DNA of 64,000 nucleotides from Janthinobacterium sp. TND4EL3 (GTDB taxonomy: Bacteria; Pseudomonadota; Gammaproteobacteria; Burkholderiales; Burkholderiaceae_D), in the NCBI RefSeq assembly GCF_900156175.1, contig NZ_FTMV01000003.1, forward strand, positions 124,001 to 188,000, given 5' to 3'. The position numbers and the translations under genes are program-made. The number at the start of each line of letters is the position of its first letter. Positions within the stretch are counted from its first letter, which is position 1. Under the pieces are notes generated by a model. It had not been told where the DNA came from, searched no databases, and saw nothing but the letters and a program-made list of their open reading frames with translations. Shown in pieces: positions 27,607-39,174 of the stretch.

Positions 27607-29166
27607 ATGGCGGCAGCACGGCAAGGTGTGGATACAAAGACGGCATGCGACGTGCTCGTGGTGGGCGGCGGCATCAACGGCGCCGGCATCGCGCGCGACG
27701 CGGCCGGTCGGGGCTTGTCCGTGGTGCTGTGCGAAAAGGACGACCTGGCTGCCCACACCTCGTCGGCCTCCACCAAGCTGATACACGGCGGCCTGCGCTA
27801 CCTCGAATACTATGAATTCGGCCTCGTGCGCAAGGCGCTGATCGAGCGCGAAGTGCTGCTGCGCTCGGCGCCGCACATCATGTGGCCGCTGCGCTTCGTC
27901 ATGCCGCACGCCCAGGGCCAGCGCCCCGCCTGGCTGATACGCGCCGGCCTGTTTCTGTACGACATGCTGGCAAAGCGGGAAATCCTGCCGGCCTCCAGCG
28001 GCATCGACCTGGCGCGCCACGCGGCCGGCACACCGTTAAAACCCCAGTTCAAGCGCGGCTTCGTGTATTCCGACGGCTGGGTCGACGATGCGCGCCTGGT
28101 GGTGCTGAACGCCATCGACGCGGCGGACAAGGGCGCGACCATCCTGACGCAGACGCGCTGCACGGCCCTGCGGCGCGATGGCGCGGGTGCGGACGCTTGC
28201 TGGGAGGCCACCCTGCTGCAAGCCGACGGGCGGGAGTTGTCCGTGCGCGCGCGCAGCGTCGTCAATGCGGCCGGGCCGTGGACGGCCGAATTCCTGCAGC
28301 AGGCGGCGCCCGCCGCAACGCGCCGCCATTTGCGCCTGATCAAGGGCAGCCATATCGTCGTCAAGCGATTGTTCGAGCATGACCATGCCTACATCTTCCA
28401 GCATCCGGACGGTCGCATCGTGTTTGCCATACCGTATGAGCACGATTTCACCCTGATCGGCACCACCGATCTCGACTACCACGGCGACACTGGCAAGGTG
28501 GAAATCGACGACGAGGAAGTGCGTTACTTGTGCGAGCTTTCCAGTTACTATTTCAGCAAGCCCATTGTGCCAGCCGACGTGGTGTGGACGTATGCGGGCG
28601 TGCGCCCGCTGGTGGAAGACGCGGCGGCCGACGCCAAGGCCGTCACGCGCGATTACCGCTTCGAACTGGACCGGGAAGGCGCGCCGCTGCTCAGTATTTT
28701 CGGCGGCAAGATCACCACGTTCCGCAAGCTGGCCGAGGAAGCGCTCGATGTGTTGGCGCCGGTGCTGGGCAATGCGCGGCCGGCCTGGACGGCCAATGCC
28801 TGCCTGCCCGGCGGCGACGTGTTCGGCAGCGCGCCGCAGAACCGGTCCGTGCGCGAGTTCGGCCAGTTCGTGCAGGGCTTGCAGCGCGACTATGCATGGC
28901 TGCCGGCATCGCTGGTGGCGCGCTATGCGCGCGCCTACGGCACGCGCATCCATGTGCTGCTGGCCGGGCGGGCGGACGTGGCGGCCATGGGCGAGGAAAT
29001 CGCCGCCGGCCTGTACGCGGCGGAAGTGGACTATTTGCGGCGCCATGAATGGGCCGTCAGCGCGGCCGACATCCTGTGGCGGCGCTCCAAGCTGGGCCTG
29101 CACCTGCCGCGCGAGACGGCGGGCAGGCTCGACGCCTGGCTGTTGCAGCATCCCGTATTGCCGTAG
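27607..29166 (+). CDS. glpD: aerobic glycerol-3-phosphate dehydrogenase
   Basis: The 519-residue flavoenzyme oxidises glycerol-3-phosphate to dihydroxyacetone phosphate at the inner membrane and passes electrons to quinone. It has the FAD-binding VLVVGGGINGAGIARDAAGR (about 16-35), the GlpD signature SSASTKLIHGGLRYLEYYEF (about 54-73), the substrate region GRIVFAIPYEHDFTLIGTTD, and the C-terminal FSIFGGKITTFRKLAEEAL-like block. The ATG at 27607 follows GGAGG; longer in-frame starts upstream have no recognisable sequence. It is the first gene of the glycerol operon. Confidence 0.96.
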   Translation: MAAARQGVDTKTACDVLVVGGGINGAGIARDAAGRGLSVVLCEKDDLAAHTSSASTKLIHGGLRYLEYYEFGLVRKALIEREVLLRSAPHIMWPLRFVMPHAQGQRPAWLIRAGLFLYDMLAKREILPASSGIDLARHAAGTPLKPQFKRGFVYSDGWVDDARLVVLNAIDAADKGATILTQTRCTALRRDGAGADACWEATLLQADGRELSVRARSVVNAAGPWTAEFLQQAAPAATRRHLRLIKGSHIVVKRLFEHDHAYIFQHPDGRIVFAIPYEHDFTLIGTTDLDYHGDTGKVEIDDEEVRYLCELSSYYFSKPIVPADVVWTYAGVRPLVEDAAADAKAVTRDYRFELDREGAPLLSIFGGKITTFRKLAEEALDVLAPVLGNARPAWTANACLPGGDVFGSAPQNRSVREFGQFVQGLQRDYAWLPASLVARYARAYGTRIHVLLAGRADVAAMGEEIAAGLYAAEVDYLRRHEWAVSAADILWRRSKLGLHLPRETAGRLDAWLLQHPVLP

Positions 29167-29241
29167 AAAAGATTGTGCTGGCGACCGCACCCCGCAGAGG
29201 GCGCGGCGAAGAATAAGAACACATCACTGGAGGAGAAGCGC

Positions 29242-30336
29242 GTGCAACTGGTACTGGACAAGATCAGCAGGAAGCAGGGGGCTGACGATTTTTTGTATCC
29301 GATGTCGCTGGCATTGGTGCCGGGCGCCATCAACGTCTTGCTGGGCACCACGCGTGCCGGCAAGACGACCCTGATGCGCGTGATGGCGGGCCTGGACAAG
29401 CCCAGCGGGGGCACGGTCACGGCCGACGGCATCGACGTGACGGGCGTGCCCGTCAGCAAACGTAACCTGGCCATGGTGTACCAGCAATTCATCAACTATC
29501 CGGCCTTCACCGTCTACGACAATATCGCCTCGCCCTTGCGCTTGCGCAAGGTGCCCGAGGAACAGATACGGACGAAAGTGCTGGCGCTGGCCGAGCGCCT
29601 GCACATCACGCCCTACCTGCAGCGCACGCCCGGAGAGTTGTCCGGCGGGCAGCAGCAGCGCACGGCGCTGGGGCGCGCGCTGATCAAGGATGCGTCCTTG
29701 CTGCTGCTCGACGAGCCCCTGGTCAATCTCGATTACAAGCTGCGCGAGGAATTGCGCCGCGAATTGACGGAGCTGTTTTCCAGCGGCAGCACGACGGTCG
29801 TGTACGCCACCACGGAACCGCTGGAAGCGCTGCAGCTGGGCGGCCACGTGGCCGTGCTGCACGAGGGACGGCTGCTGCAGCAGGGGCCGACGCTGGACGT
29901 CTTCAACGCGCCCCATTCCATCGCTGTGGCGCGCACCTTCAGCGACCCGCCCATCAACCTGATTCCCGCCCGCGTGGATGGTCACGGCGTGGCGCAGGCG
30001 GCCGACGGCCTGGCCATCCACCTGAGCGGCGCACAGCGCGCCCGCCTCGGTGAGCGGCGCGACGTGATCCTCGGCGTGCGCGCGCACAGCCTGCACCTGT
30101 CGCCGCAGTCCGACGGCGACGTGCCCATCGCCGCGACGGTGGACCTGGCCGAAATCAGCGGCTCGGAAACCTATGTGCATGCGCGCCGGGGCGAGCTGTC
30201 CCTGGTGGCGCAGCTCGGCGGCGTGCACGACCTGGAGATCGGCAGCGCCTGCACCGTGTATTGCCAGCCGCATGACTTGCTGATCTTTGGCGACGATGGC
30301 GGGCTAGTGTTCGCTCCTGCGCAAGGAGGAGCGTGA
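29242..30336 (+). CDS. glpS: glycerol ABC transporter, ATP-binding subunit 1
   Basis: A 364-residue ATPase of the carbohydrate-uptake (MalK-like) family with a C-terminal TOBE region. It has Walker A GTTRAGKTT, Q-loop VYQQF, a consensus signature LSGGQQQRTALGRAL and Walker B LLLLDEPLV, but the switch (H-loop) histidine is missing: the position reads VYATTEPLEAL instead of T-H-D-x-x-EA. The start is a GTG at 29242 behind GGAGGAG. The order glpD-S-T-P-Q-U-V-K is that of the rhizobial glycerol ABC operon, which is the basis of the name. It pairs with the next gene's ATPase. Confidence 0.88.
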   Translation: MQLVLDKISRKQGADDFLYPMSLALVPGAINVLLGTTRAGKTTLMRVMAGLDKPSGGTVTADGIDVTGVPVSKRNLAMVYQQFINYPAFTVYDNIASPLRLRKVPEEQIRTKVLALAERLHITPYLQRTPGELSGGQQQRTALGRALIKDASLLLLDEPLVNLDYKLREELRRELTELFSSGSTTVVYATTEPLEALQLGGHVAVLHEGRLLQQGPTLDVFNAPHSIAVARTFSDPPINLIPARVDGHGVAQAADGLAIHLSGAQRARLGERRDVILGVRAHSLHLSPQSDGDVPIAATVDLAEISGSETYVHARRGELSLVAQLGGVHDLEIGSACTVYCQPHDLLIFGDDGGLVFAPAQGGA

Positions 30337-30337
30337 C

Positions 30338-31437
30338 ATGGCGCGCATCGAACTGGTGGACCTGGCCCACGCCTACAAACCGAACCCGGCGGCCCCCGCC
30401 GACTACGCGCTGCGGCCCATGAGCATGGAGTGGCGCGACGGCGGCGCCTACGCCTTGCTGGGGCCATCCGGCTGCGGCAAGACGACCTTGCTCAATATCA
30501 TCTCCGGTCTCGTGAAACCGTCGCATGGCAAGGTGCTGTTCGACGGCAAGGACGTGACGCAGCTGCCCACGGAAGCACGCAATATCGCGCAAGTGTTCCA
30601 GTTTCCCGTCATCTACGACACCATGACCGTGCACGACAACCTGGCGTTTCCGCTGCGTAATCGCGGCTGGAAAGAGAGCGAGGTGAAAAAGCGCGTGCAG
30701 CAGGTGGCGCAGATGCTGGAGCTGACGGGCGACCTGAAATTGCGCGCCAGCGGCTTGTCCGTGGATGCCAAGCAAAAGATTTCGCTGGGAAGGGGGCTCG
30801 TGCGCCCCGACGTGGCGGCCGTGCTGTTCGACGAACCGCTGACGGTGATCGATCCGCATTTGAAATGGCTGTTGCGCAGAAAGTTGAAGGAAATCCACCA
30901 CGAACTGAAATTGTCCTTGATCTACGTCACGCACGACCAGGTGGAAGCCTTGACCTTTGCCGACCAGGTGGTCGTCATGACGCAGGGCGAAGTGGTGCAG
31001 ACGGGCAGCGCGCAAGCGCTGTTCGAGGAACCCGAGCACACGTTTGTCGGCTATTTCATCGGCAACCCGGGCATGAACTTGCTCGATTGCAGCCTGGACG
31101 ATGGCGGCGTGCGCGTGGCGGGACAGCCGCTGGCAGCGTCCGCCGCCGCCCGCGCGGCGCTATCGGGCGCGCAAGGAAAAATCACGCTGGGCGTGCGGCC
31201 GGAATTCGTCGAATGCCTGCGGGCGGGCGAGGGCGGCGCGGGCAGCGATCATTGCCTGGACGCCACGGTGACGGCCGTGCGCAACATGGGCACGCATTAC
31301 CTGGCGGAATTCCAGCTGGGCGGCGCGACGGTGGCGGCCAAGCTGCGCGCCATCGATGCCGTCGCGGGCGATGCCGTGCGGCTGCGTTTTCCGCCGCAAC
31401 GCACCTTGTTCTATGTCAACGATAAGCGGGTGGCCTG

Positions 31438-31438
<1 letters not shown>
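30338..31438 (+). CDS. glpT: glycerol ABC transporter, ATP-binding subunit 2
   Basis: A 366-residue ATPase with Walker A GPSGCGKTT, Walker B AVLFDEPLT and an intact switch region YVTHDQVEAL, but a degenerate signature: LSVDAKQKISLGRGL stands where LSGGQ is expected. This is complementary to GlpS, which keeps the signature and lacks the switch histidine. C-terminal residues form a TOBE-type regulatory domain. The name follows the rhizobial glpSTPQUV operon and must not be confused with the E. coli GlpT antiporter. It starts one base after glpS and its TGA overlaps the glpP start. Confidence 0.88.
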
Positions 31439-32318
<880 letters not shown>

Positions 32319-32322
<4 letters not shown>

Positions 32323-33125
32323 TGCACAAGAAAATGAGCAGTGCCATCCTCGTGGTCTTCCTGTTGGGCTCGCTGTTGCCCATCTACTGGATGCTCAATA
32401 TGTCGCTCAAGACCAACGAGGAAATCGTCGGCGTCTTGAGCCTGTGGCCCCGGCAATGGACGTTCGCCAACTACCACACGATTTTTACCGACCGTTCCTG
32501 GTACAGCGGCTACATCAATTCCATGATTTACGTGGCCTTGAACATGGTCATGTCGGTCACGGTCGCCTTGCCGGCCGCGTATGCGTTTTCCCGCTATAAC
32601 TTTGTCGGCGATAAACACTTGTTCTTCTGGTTGTTGACCAATCGCATGACGCCGCCCGCCGTCTTCCTCGTGCCCTTCTTCCAGCTGTACTCGACGGTGG
32701 GCCTGATGGATACGCACCTGGCCGTGGCGCTGGCGCACATGGTCTTCAACGTGCCGCTGGCCGTGTGGATTTTGGAAGGATTCATGTCCGGCGTGCCGAA
32801 GGAAATCGACGAGACGGCGTACATCGACGGCTACAGCTTCCCGCGCTTCTTCCTCCGCATCTTCTTGCCGATGATCAAGTCGGGCGTGGGCGTGACGGCG
32901 TTCTTTTGCTTCATGTTCAGCTGGGTGGAACTGTTATTGGCGCGTACCTTGACCTCCGTCAATGCCAAGCCGATCGCCGCCACCATGACGCGCACCGTCT
33001 CGGCGGCCGGCATGGACTGGGGCGTGCTGGCCGCTGCCGGCGTGCTGACCATCGTGCCCGGCGCACTGGTGATCTGGTTCGTGCGCCATTACATAGCCAA
33101 GGGTTTTGCGATGGGGAGGGTGTGA
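32319..33125 (+). CDS. glpQ: glycerol ABC transporter, permease subunit 2
   Basis: A 268-residue MalG/UgpE-type permease with about six helices. It has the early segment LGSLLPIYWMLNMSLKTNEE, a periplasmic loop, and the EAA coupling motif EIDETAYIDGYSFPRFFLRI (about 161-180). It starts at ATGATG overlapping the glpP stop; a much longer upstream frame runs inside glpP and is not real. It forms the membrane channel with GlpP. The name follows the rhizobial operon, not the E. coli phosphodiesterase GlpQ. Confidence 0.9.
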
Positions 33126-33126
33126 C

Positions 33127-33432
33127 ATGGAAAATACAAGCGATAGCACGGCCAGCCTGTTCGGCTGGATGGCGTGGACGCCGGAAGTGGCCATCTTCTT
33201 TATCTGCATCGGCTTGATGCTGGCTGGCATGACGGTGTGGCAAATCCGCTCGCCCAGCATAGCACGCAAGGGCTTTTTGCCCATGCCGACGACGCGCGGC
33301 GACCGCCTGTTCATCGGCTTGCTCACGGCGGCCTACGTGAACCTGGCCTGGGCGGGATTCACGGAAATGCAGCAGGCGATAGGCGCCGCCATCAGTTTTG
33401 TCATTTTATTAGTGGTAATGCGTTGGGGATGA
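33127..33432 (+). CDS. glpU: DUF2160 small membrane protein of the glycerol transporter
   Basis: A 101-residue protein with three hydrophobic helices: MAWTPEVAIFFICIGLMLAG (about 13-32), a middle one near FIGLLTAAYVNLAWAGF, and a C-terminal one IGAAISFVILLVVMRWG. DUF2160 proteins occur in this position, between permease and binding-protein genes, in glycerol ABC operons, where the gene is called glpU. The exact role is not established; an accessory transporter subunit is likely. It starts 1 base after the glpQ stop. Confidence 0.85.
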   Translation: MENTSDSTASLFGWMAWTPEVAIFFICIGLMLAGMTVWQIRSPSIARKGFLPMPTTRGDRLFIGLLTAAYVNLAWAGFTEMQQAIGAAISFVILLVVMRWG

Positions 33433-33475
33433 CCGGCTTGCCGGTGTTGATGGAGGCCGTACCGCCAGCAGGCGG
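33432..33475 (+). other. two tandem hairpins before glpV
   Basis: Between glpU and glpV lie ACCGG-CTTG-CCGGT (33432-33445) and CCGCC-AGCA-GGCGG (33462-33475). Neither is followed by a T-run. Hairpins before binding-protein genes often stabilise the downstream mRNA, which would raise GlpV over the membrane subunits. That role is inferred. Confidence 0.45.
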
Positions 33476-33503
33476 CCGGCAATAAAATAAAAGGAGATTC
33501 ACG

Positions 33504-35231
33504 ATGAAATTGAAGTTCACGGTCTTCGCGGCTGCGGCCATGCTCGTGTCGAACGCGGCCCTGGCCGACGCCAAGCAGGCGCAAACCTGGATCGACAAGG
33601 AATTCCAGCCATCCAGCCTGAGCAAGCAGCAACAGCTTGCTGAAATGAAATGGTTCATCGATGCGGCGGCCAAGCTGAAAGCCAAGGGCATCAAGGAAAT
33701 TTCCGTGGTCTCGGAAACCATCGACACCCACGTCTACGAATCGAAGACCCTGGCCAAGGCTTTCGAGGAAATCACGGGCATCAAGGTGCGCCACGACATC
33801 ATCCAGGAAGGCGACGTGGTGGAAAAGCTGCAAACGTCGATGCAGTCGGGCAAGAGCATCTATGACGGCTGGATTTCCGACTCCGACCTGATCGGCACCC
33901 ATTACCGCTATGGCGCCGTGGAGCCGCTGTCCGACTACATGGCCGCCAAGGGCAAGGAATTCACGAATCCCGGTCTCGATCTGAAGGATTTCATCGGCAT
34001 CAGCTTTACCACGGCGCCGGACGGCAAGGTGTACCAGTTGCCCGACCAGCAATTCGCCAACCTGTACTGGTTCCGCGCCGACTGGTTCGCGCGCAAGGAT
34101 TTGCAAGCCAAGTTCAAGGCCAAGTATGGCTACGAGCTGGGCGTGCCGCAAAACTGGTCCGCGTATGAAGACATCGCCGATTTCTTCACGAATGACGTGA
34201 AGGAACTGGACGGCAAGAAAGTCTACGGCCACATGGATTACGGCAAGAAAGATCCGTCGCTGGGCTGGCGCTTCACCGATGCGTGGCTGTCGATGGCTGG
34301 CGCGGCCGACAAGGGCATTCCGAACGGCCTGCCCATCGACGAGTGGGGCATCAAGGTGGCGGCCGACAAGTGCACGCCCGTGGGCGCGTCGATGTCGCGC
34401 GGCGGCGCCACCAATTCGCCGGCGGCCGTGTTTGCGCTGACGAAATACATCGACTGGATGAAGAAATACGCCCCGCCGCAGGCGAACGGCATGAATTTCT
34501 CGGAATCGGGCCCCGTGCCGGCGCAGGGCGAAATCGCCCAGCAAATCTTCTGGTACACGGCATTTACCGCCGGCATGACGAAACCGGGCTTGCCAGTGGT
34601 GAATAAGGACGGCACGCCGAAATGGCGCATGGCGCCGTCGCCGCACGGCCCGTACTGGAAAGAGGGCATGCAGAACGGCTACCAGGATGTGGGTTCCTGG
34701 TTCCTGTTCAAGTCCACGCCCGATGACCGCAAGGCGGCAGCCTGGCTGTACGCCCAATTCGTTACGTCGAAAACCGTGTCGCTGAAGAAATCCATCGTCG
34801 GCCTGACCTTCATCCGCGATTCCGACATCCGCCACGATTATTTTACCAAGCACGCGAACGAATACGGCGGCTTGATCGAGTTCTACCGCAGCCCCGCCCG
34901 CGTGGCGTGGACGCCGACCGGCAACAACGTGCCCGACTATCCGAAGCTGGCCCAGCTGTGGTGGAAGAACGTGGCCACGGCCATCACGGCGGAAAAAACG
35001 CCGCAGGCCGCCATGGATAACCTGGCCGAGGAAATGGACCAGGTCATGGCGCGCCTGCAGCGGGCCGGCATGAAGGCGTGCGCGCCCAAGCTCAATCCGA
35101 AAGGCGACCCGAACCAGTACCTGTCGGACCAGCACGCGCCGTGGAAAAAGCTGGCCAATGAAAAGCCGAAGGGTGAAACGATTGCCTACGATAAATTATT
35201 GCAGGCTTGGAAAGAAGGCAAGGTAAGGTAG
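33504..35231 (+). CDS. glpV: glycerol ABC transporter, substrate-binding protein
   Basis: A 575-residue periplasmic binding protein with a clear signal peptide (KLKFTVFAAAAMLVSNAALA). It is longer than most sugar-binding proteins, as expected for the glycerol-specific GlpV group. Features include DDIADFFTNDVKEL-like and SMSRGGATNSPAAVFALTKY segments and an extracytoplasmic solute-binding family 1 fold across about 60-500. It should capture glycerol and deliver it to GlpP/GlpQ. A ribosome site AAAAGGAG lies 7 bases before the ATG. No GlpF-type facilitator gene is in the cluster, consistent with ABC-driven uptake. Confidence 0.9.
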   Translation: MKLKFTVFAAAAMLVSNAALADAKQAQTWIDKEFQPSSLSKQQQLAEMKWFIDAAAKLKAKGIKEISVVSETIDTHVYESKTLAKAFEEITGIKVRHDIIQEGDVVEKLQTSMQSGKSIYDGWISDSDLIGTHYRYGAVEPLSDYMAAKGKEFTNPGLDLKDFIGISFTTAPDGKVYQLPDQQFANLYWFRADWFARKDLQAKFKAKYGYELGVPQNWSAYEDIADFFTNDVKELDGKKVYGHMDYGKKDPSLGWRFTDAWLSMAGAADKGIPNGLPIDEWGIKVAADKCTPVGASMSRGGATNSPAAVFALTKYIDWMKKYAPPQANGMNFSESGPVPAQGEIAQQIFWYTAFTAGMTKPGLPVVNKDGTPKWRMAPSPHGPYWKEGMQNGYQDVGSWFLFKSTPDDRKAAAWLYAQFVTSKTVSLKKSIVGLTFIRDSDIRHDYFTKHANEYGGLIEFYRSPARVAWTPTGNNVPDYPKLAQLWWKNVATAITAEKTPQAAMDNLAEEMDQVMARLQRAGMKACAPKLNPKGDPNQYLSDQHAPWKKLANEKPKGETIAYDKLLQAWKEGKVR

Positions 35232-35259
35232 TCGTGTAAACTTCTGCCGCCGCTTTCCC

Positions 35260-35288
35260 GGGGCACGGGCCTTTGCCCGTGCCCCTTT
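35260..35288 (+). terminator. hairpin between glpV and glpK
   Basis: A strong 11-bp stem GGGGCACGGGC/GCCCGTGCCCC (35260-35270 with 35275-35285) is followed by only three T residues. It may end part of the transcription after glpV or protect the upstream mRNA; glpK follows 25 bp later, so full termination is unlikely unless glpK has its own promoter. Confidence 0.6.
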
Positions 35289-35312
35289 CACTGTAAAGAC
35301 GTAGTAGCGACC

Positions 35313-36806
<1,494 letters not shown>

Positions 36807-36816
36807 AAGCGCGTGG

Positions 36817-37377
36817 TCAGGGCCGCATGAAATACACGGCATAGCCGACGGTTTCGCGCGGCACGGAATACAGGTCGCGCCACTCGACATACGGCGCGTG
36901 CACCTGGCCGCTGACGGCGATGCCGCTGCGCTCCAGTGCCAGCCGGAAGCGGGGCACGTGAAAATATTGCGTGGCCACCATGGCTGACTTCCAGCCGTGC
37001 GCGCGCATGAGAAGCGCTGCGTTGCGGGCCGTGGCGTCCGTGGTCCAGCCTTGATTATCCTCAACAATGGCGCGGGCCGGCACGCCGCGCGATTGCAGGT
37101 AGCGGCCCATAGCCGCGGCCTCGTCGAAACCTTCCTTGCCCGTCGCGCCGCTGACGAGGATGCGCGGCGCCCGGCCGGCCTGGAATTGCGCCAGCGCCAC
37201 GTCGAGCCGCGCCTGCAGGCGGGGGCTGGGCGTGCCGTCGGGCATGATCGTGTTGCCGGGCACGACGATCACGTCGGCGGGCGCCAGCTTGTCGTTCAGG
37301 CCCGCCAGCACCAGGGCCGCGGTGGCCAGCAGGAAAACACCAGCAGTCGTCAAGCCCAGCACAGTTACTTTTCGCAT
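36817..37377 (-). CDS. YdcF/SanA family membrane-anchored protein
   Basis: A 186-residue protein with one N-terminal transmembrane helix (VTVLGLTTAGVFLLATAALV) and a DUF218 Rossmann-like domain marked by ADVIVVPGNTIMPDG, RLQARLDVALAQFQAGRAP, ILVSGATGKEG and the DNQGWTTDATARNA block. DUF218 proteins are linked to envelope functions such as vancomycin sensitivity (SanA) or S-adenosylmethionine binding (YdcF), but their reaction is unclear. It converges on glpK. Confidence 0.8.
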   Translation of the reverse strand: MRKVTVLGLTTAGVFLLATAALVLAGLNDKLAPADVIVVPGNTIMPDGTPSPRLQARLDVALAQFQAGRAPRILVSGATGKEGFDEAAAMGRYLQSRGVPARAIVEDNQGWTTDATARNAALLMRAHGWKSAMVATQYFHVPRFRLALERSGIAVSGQVHAPYVEWRDLYSVPRETVGYAVYFMRP

Positions 37378-37431
37378 CGTTCATCATCAAGTAGGGAATG
37401 GACGCATGATACCCGGCCATTCCCGCCGGCG

Positions 37432-38070
37432 TCAGTTCGCCTGCGCTTTTCTCGCGCGCTGGTTCGACAGATAAATATTATCCTTGTCCAGCGGCTTGCC
37501 TGCGCGCACGGCATCGAGCCAATCCTGCGTGCTGGCGACGGCGGCGAAATTCGAGTGGAACACGGTGCAAAAGACGCGGTGGATTTCCTCGGCGCTGGCC
37601 GTGCCGCCCGCATTGGCGTAGGGCAGGGTGCCCGTGGCGTCGTGCAGGAACTCGACTTGCAAGCCGTCGTGCGCGGCCTGGTAGATGGTGGCCGCGTCGC
37701 AGTTGTGCGTCATGTAACCCGTTACCGTCAATGTGTCGATGCCGTGGCGCTCCAGCCAGGCGCGCAAGTCCGTGCCCGCAAACGCGCTGCCCATGCTCTT
37801 GTTGATGCGGTGGTCGGCGGCAAAGGACGCCACTTGCGGATGCAGCTGCCAGCCGTCGCTGCCCTTGGCGAAGATGGGAGAAGCTTCCGGCGCATCGTGC
37901 TGGACGACGATGACGGGCACGCCGGCGGCGCGGGCGGCGGCCATGGCGGTGACGATGTTCGGCAGGGAAAGATCGACGGACGGGTATTCGATCGGCATGT
38001 CGCCCGTGAAGTATTCGTTTTGCACGTCGATGACGAGCAGGGCGCGGCGCGGTGCGGTAGTGGTGGACAT
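37432..38070 (-). CDS. isochorismatase-family cysteine hydrolase
   Basis: A 212-residue enzyme with the isochorismatase/nicotinamidase fold. The triad is seen as Asp in LLVIDVQNEYF (about residue 14), a Lys in NKSMGSAFAGT, and the nucleophile Cys in GYMTHNCDAATIYQAA (about 135). Members hydrolyse amides or vinyl ethers; the substrate here cannot be told. The start MSTTTAPRR at 38070 is chosen because upstream in-frame sequence overlaps the promoter of the divergent regulator gene. The divergent GlxA-type gene probably regulates it. Confidence 0.86.
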   Translation of the reverse strand: MSTTTAPRRALLVIDVQNEYFTGDMPIEYPSVDLSLPNIVTAMAAARAAGVPVIVVQHDAPEASPIFAKGSDGWQLHPQVASFAADHRINKSMGSAFAGTDLRAWLERHGIDTLTVTGYMTHNCDAATIYQAAHDGLQVEFLHDATGTLPYANAGGTASAEEIHRVFCTVFHSNFAAVASTQDWLDAVRAGKPLDKDNIYLSNQRARKAQAN

Positions 38071-38182
38071 GCTTGACTCCTGAATGGTTGAAAGAGGAAG
38101 GACTTCCCCGATACCGCCATTTTCAAGCGGCGCGCAGCAAACAAGAAGTGGCCCGAAGGCCCATATGCGATAAAATCGGGCC

Positions 38183-39172
38183 ATGTCTATTCCATCTGCC
38201 GCTCCCCTGACCATCGCCGTGATCGCCTTCGACGGCATGACGCCATTTCACCTGTCCGTGCCTTGCCTCGTGTTTGGCGCCCAGACGGACGAGGCCGATC
38301 TGCCGTCTTTCCACGTGCGCGTGTGCGCCGCCGATCCCGCGCCCTTGCGCACGGCGGCCGGCTTCGGCATCACGCCCGAGTTCGGCCTGGAAGGACTGGA
38401 CGGCGCCGACATCGTCATCATGCCTGCCTGGCACGACGATTGCCGCGACGCGGCGCCATCACTGGTCGCGGCGCTGCAGGCGGCCAGCGGGCGCGGCGCG
38501 CGCATGGTGGGCCTGTGCCTGGGCGCGTTTCCGCTGGCGCAGGCAGGCTTATTGGATGGCAAGAGCGCCGCCACGCACTGGGGCATGGCGGACCGGCTGG
38601 CGGCCCGCTATCCCAGGGTCAGGGTGGACCGGGAAGTGCTGTACGTGGACGATGGCGCCGTGCTGACGTCGGCCGGCGTGGCGGCCGGCCTCGATTGCTG
38701 TTTGTATCTGCTGCGCCAGCTGGCGGGCGCCGAGGTGGCCAACCGGGTGGCGCGCCGGCTGCTGGTGGCGCCGCACCGCCAGGGCGGGCAGGCGCAGTTC
38801 ATCGCGCGCCCGCTACCCGTGTCCGGCAGCGAAGGGCGCTTTGCCGAGGTGCTCGCCTGCGTGACGGCCAGCCTGGGCCAGGTGCACAGTATCGATGCGC
38901 TGGCCGAACGGGCCGCCATGAGCCGGCGCAATTTCACGCGCCACTTCCGCCAGGCGACGGGCACGTCGTTCAAGCAATGGCTGCTGAACCAGCGTCTTGC
39001 GCATGCGCAAAGCCTGCTGGAAAAAAGCGCGGCCTCGATCGATGTCGTGGCGCAAGAAGCCGGTTTCGGCACGGCCCTGTCGCTGCGCCAGCATTTCCGG
39101 GCCAGCTTGCAGACGTCGCCGTCGGCCTACCGCAAGCTGTTCCGCGAGAAACAGGCGTGCGCGGCGCGCTGA
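38183..39172 (+). CDS. GlxA-type AraC-family regulator with DJ-1/PfpI domain
   Basis: A 329-residue regulator. The N-terminal half (about 10-190) is a DJ-1/PfpI-like domain with ADIVIMPAWHDDC and RMVGLCLGAFPLAQAGLLDG, where Cys in LCLGAF is the usual nucleophile-elbow position. The C-terminal half has two AraC helix-turn-helix motifs: IDALAERAAMSRRNFTRHF and IDVVAQEAGFGTALSLRQHF. This is the FtrA/GlxA architecture. It lies 112 bp from the divergent isochorismatase gene, the likely target. Confidence 0.9.
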   Translation: MSIPSAAPLTIAVIAFDGMTPFHLSVPCLVFGAQTDEADLPSFHVRVCAADPAPLRTAAGFGITPEFGLEGLDGADIVIMPAWHDDCRDAAPSLVAALQAASGRGARMVGLCLGAFPLAQAGLLDGKSAATHWGMADRLAARYPRVRVDREVLYVDDGAVLTSAGVAAGLDCCLYLLRQLAGAEVANRVARRLLVAPHRQGGQAQFIARPLPVSGSEGRFAEVLACVTASLGQVHSIDALAERAAMSRRNFTRHFRQATGTSFKQWLLNQRLAHAQSLLEKSAASIDVVAQEAGFGTALSLRQHFRASLQTSPSAYRKLFREKQACAAR

Positions 39173-39174
39173 CA

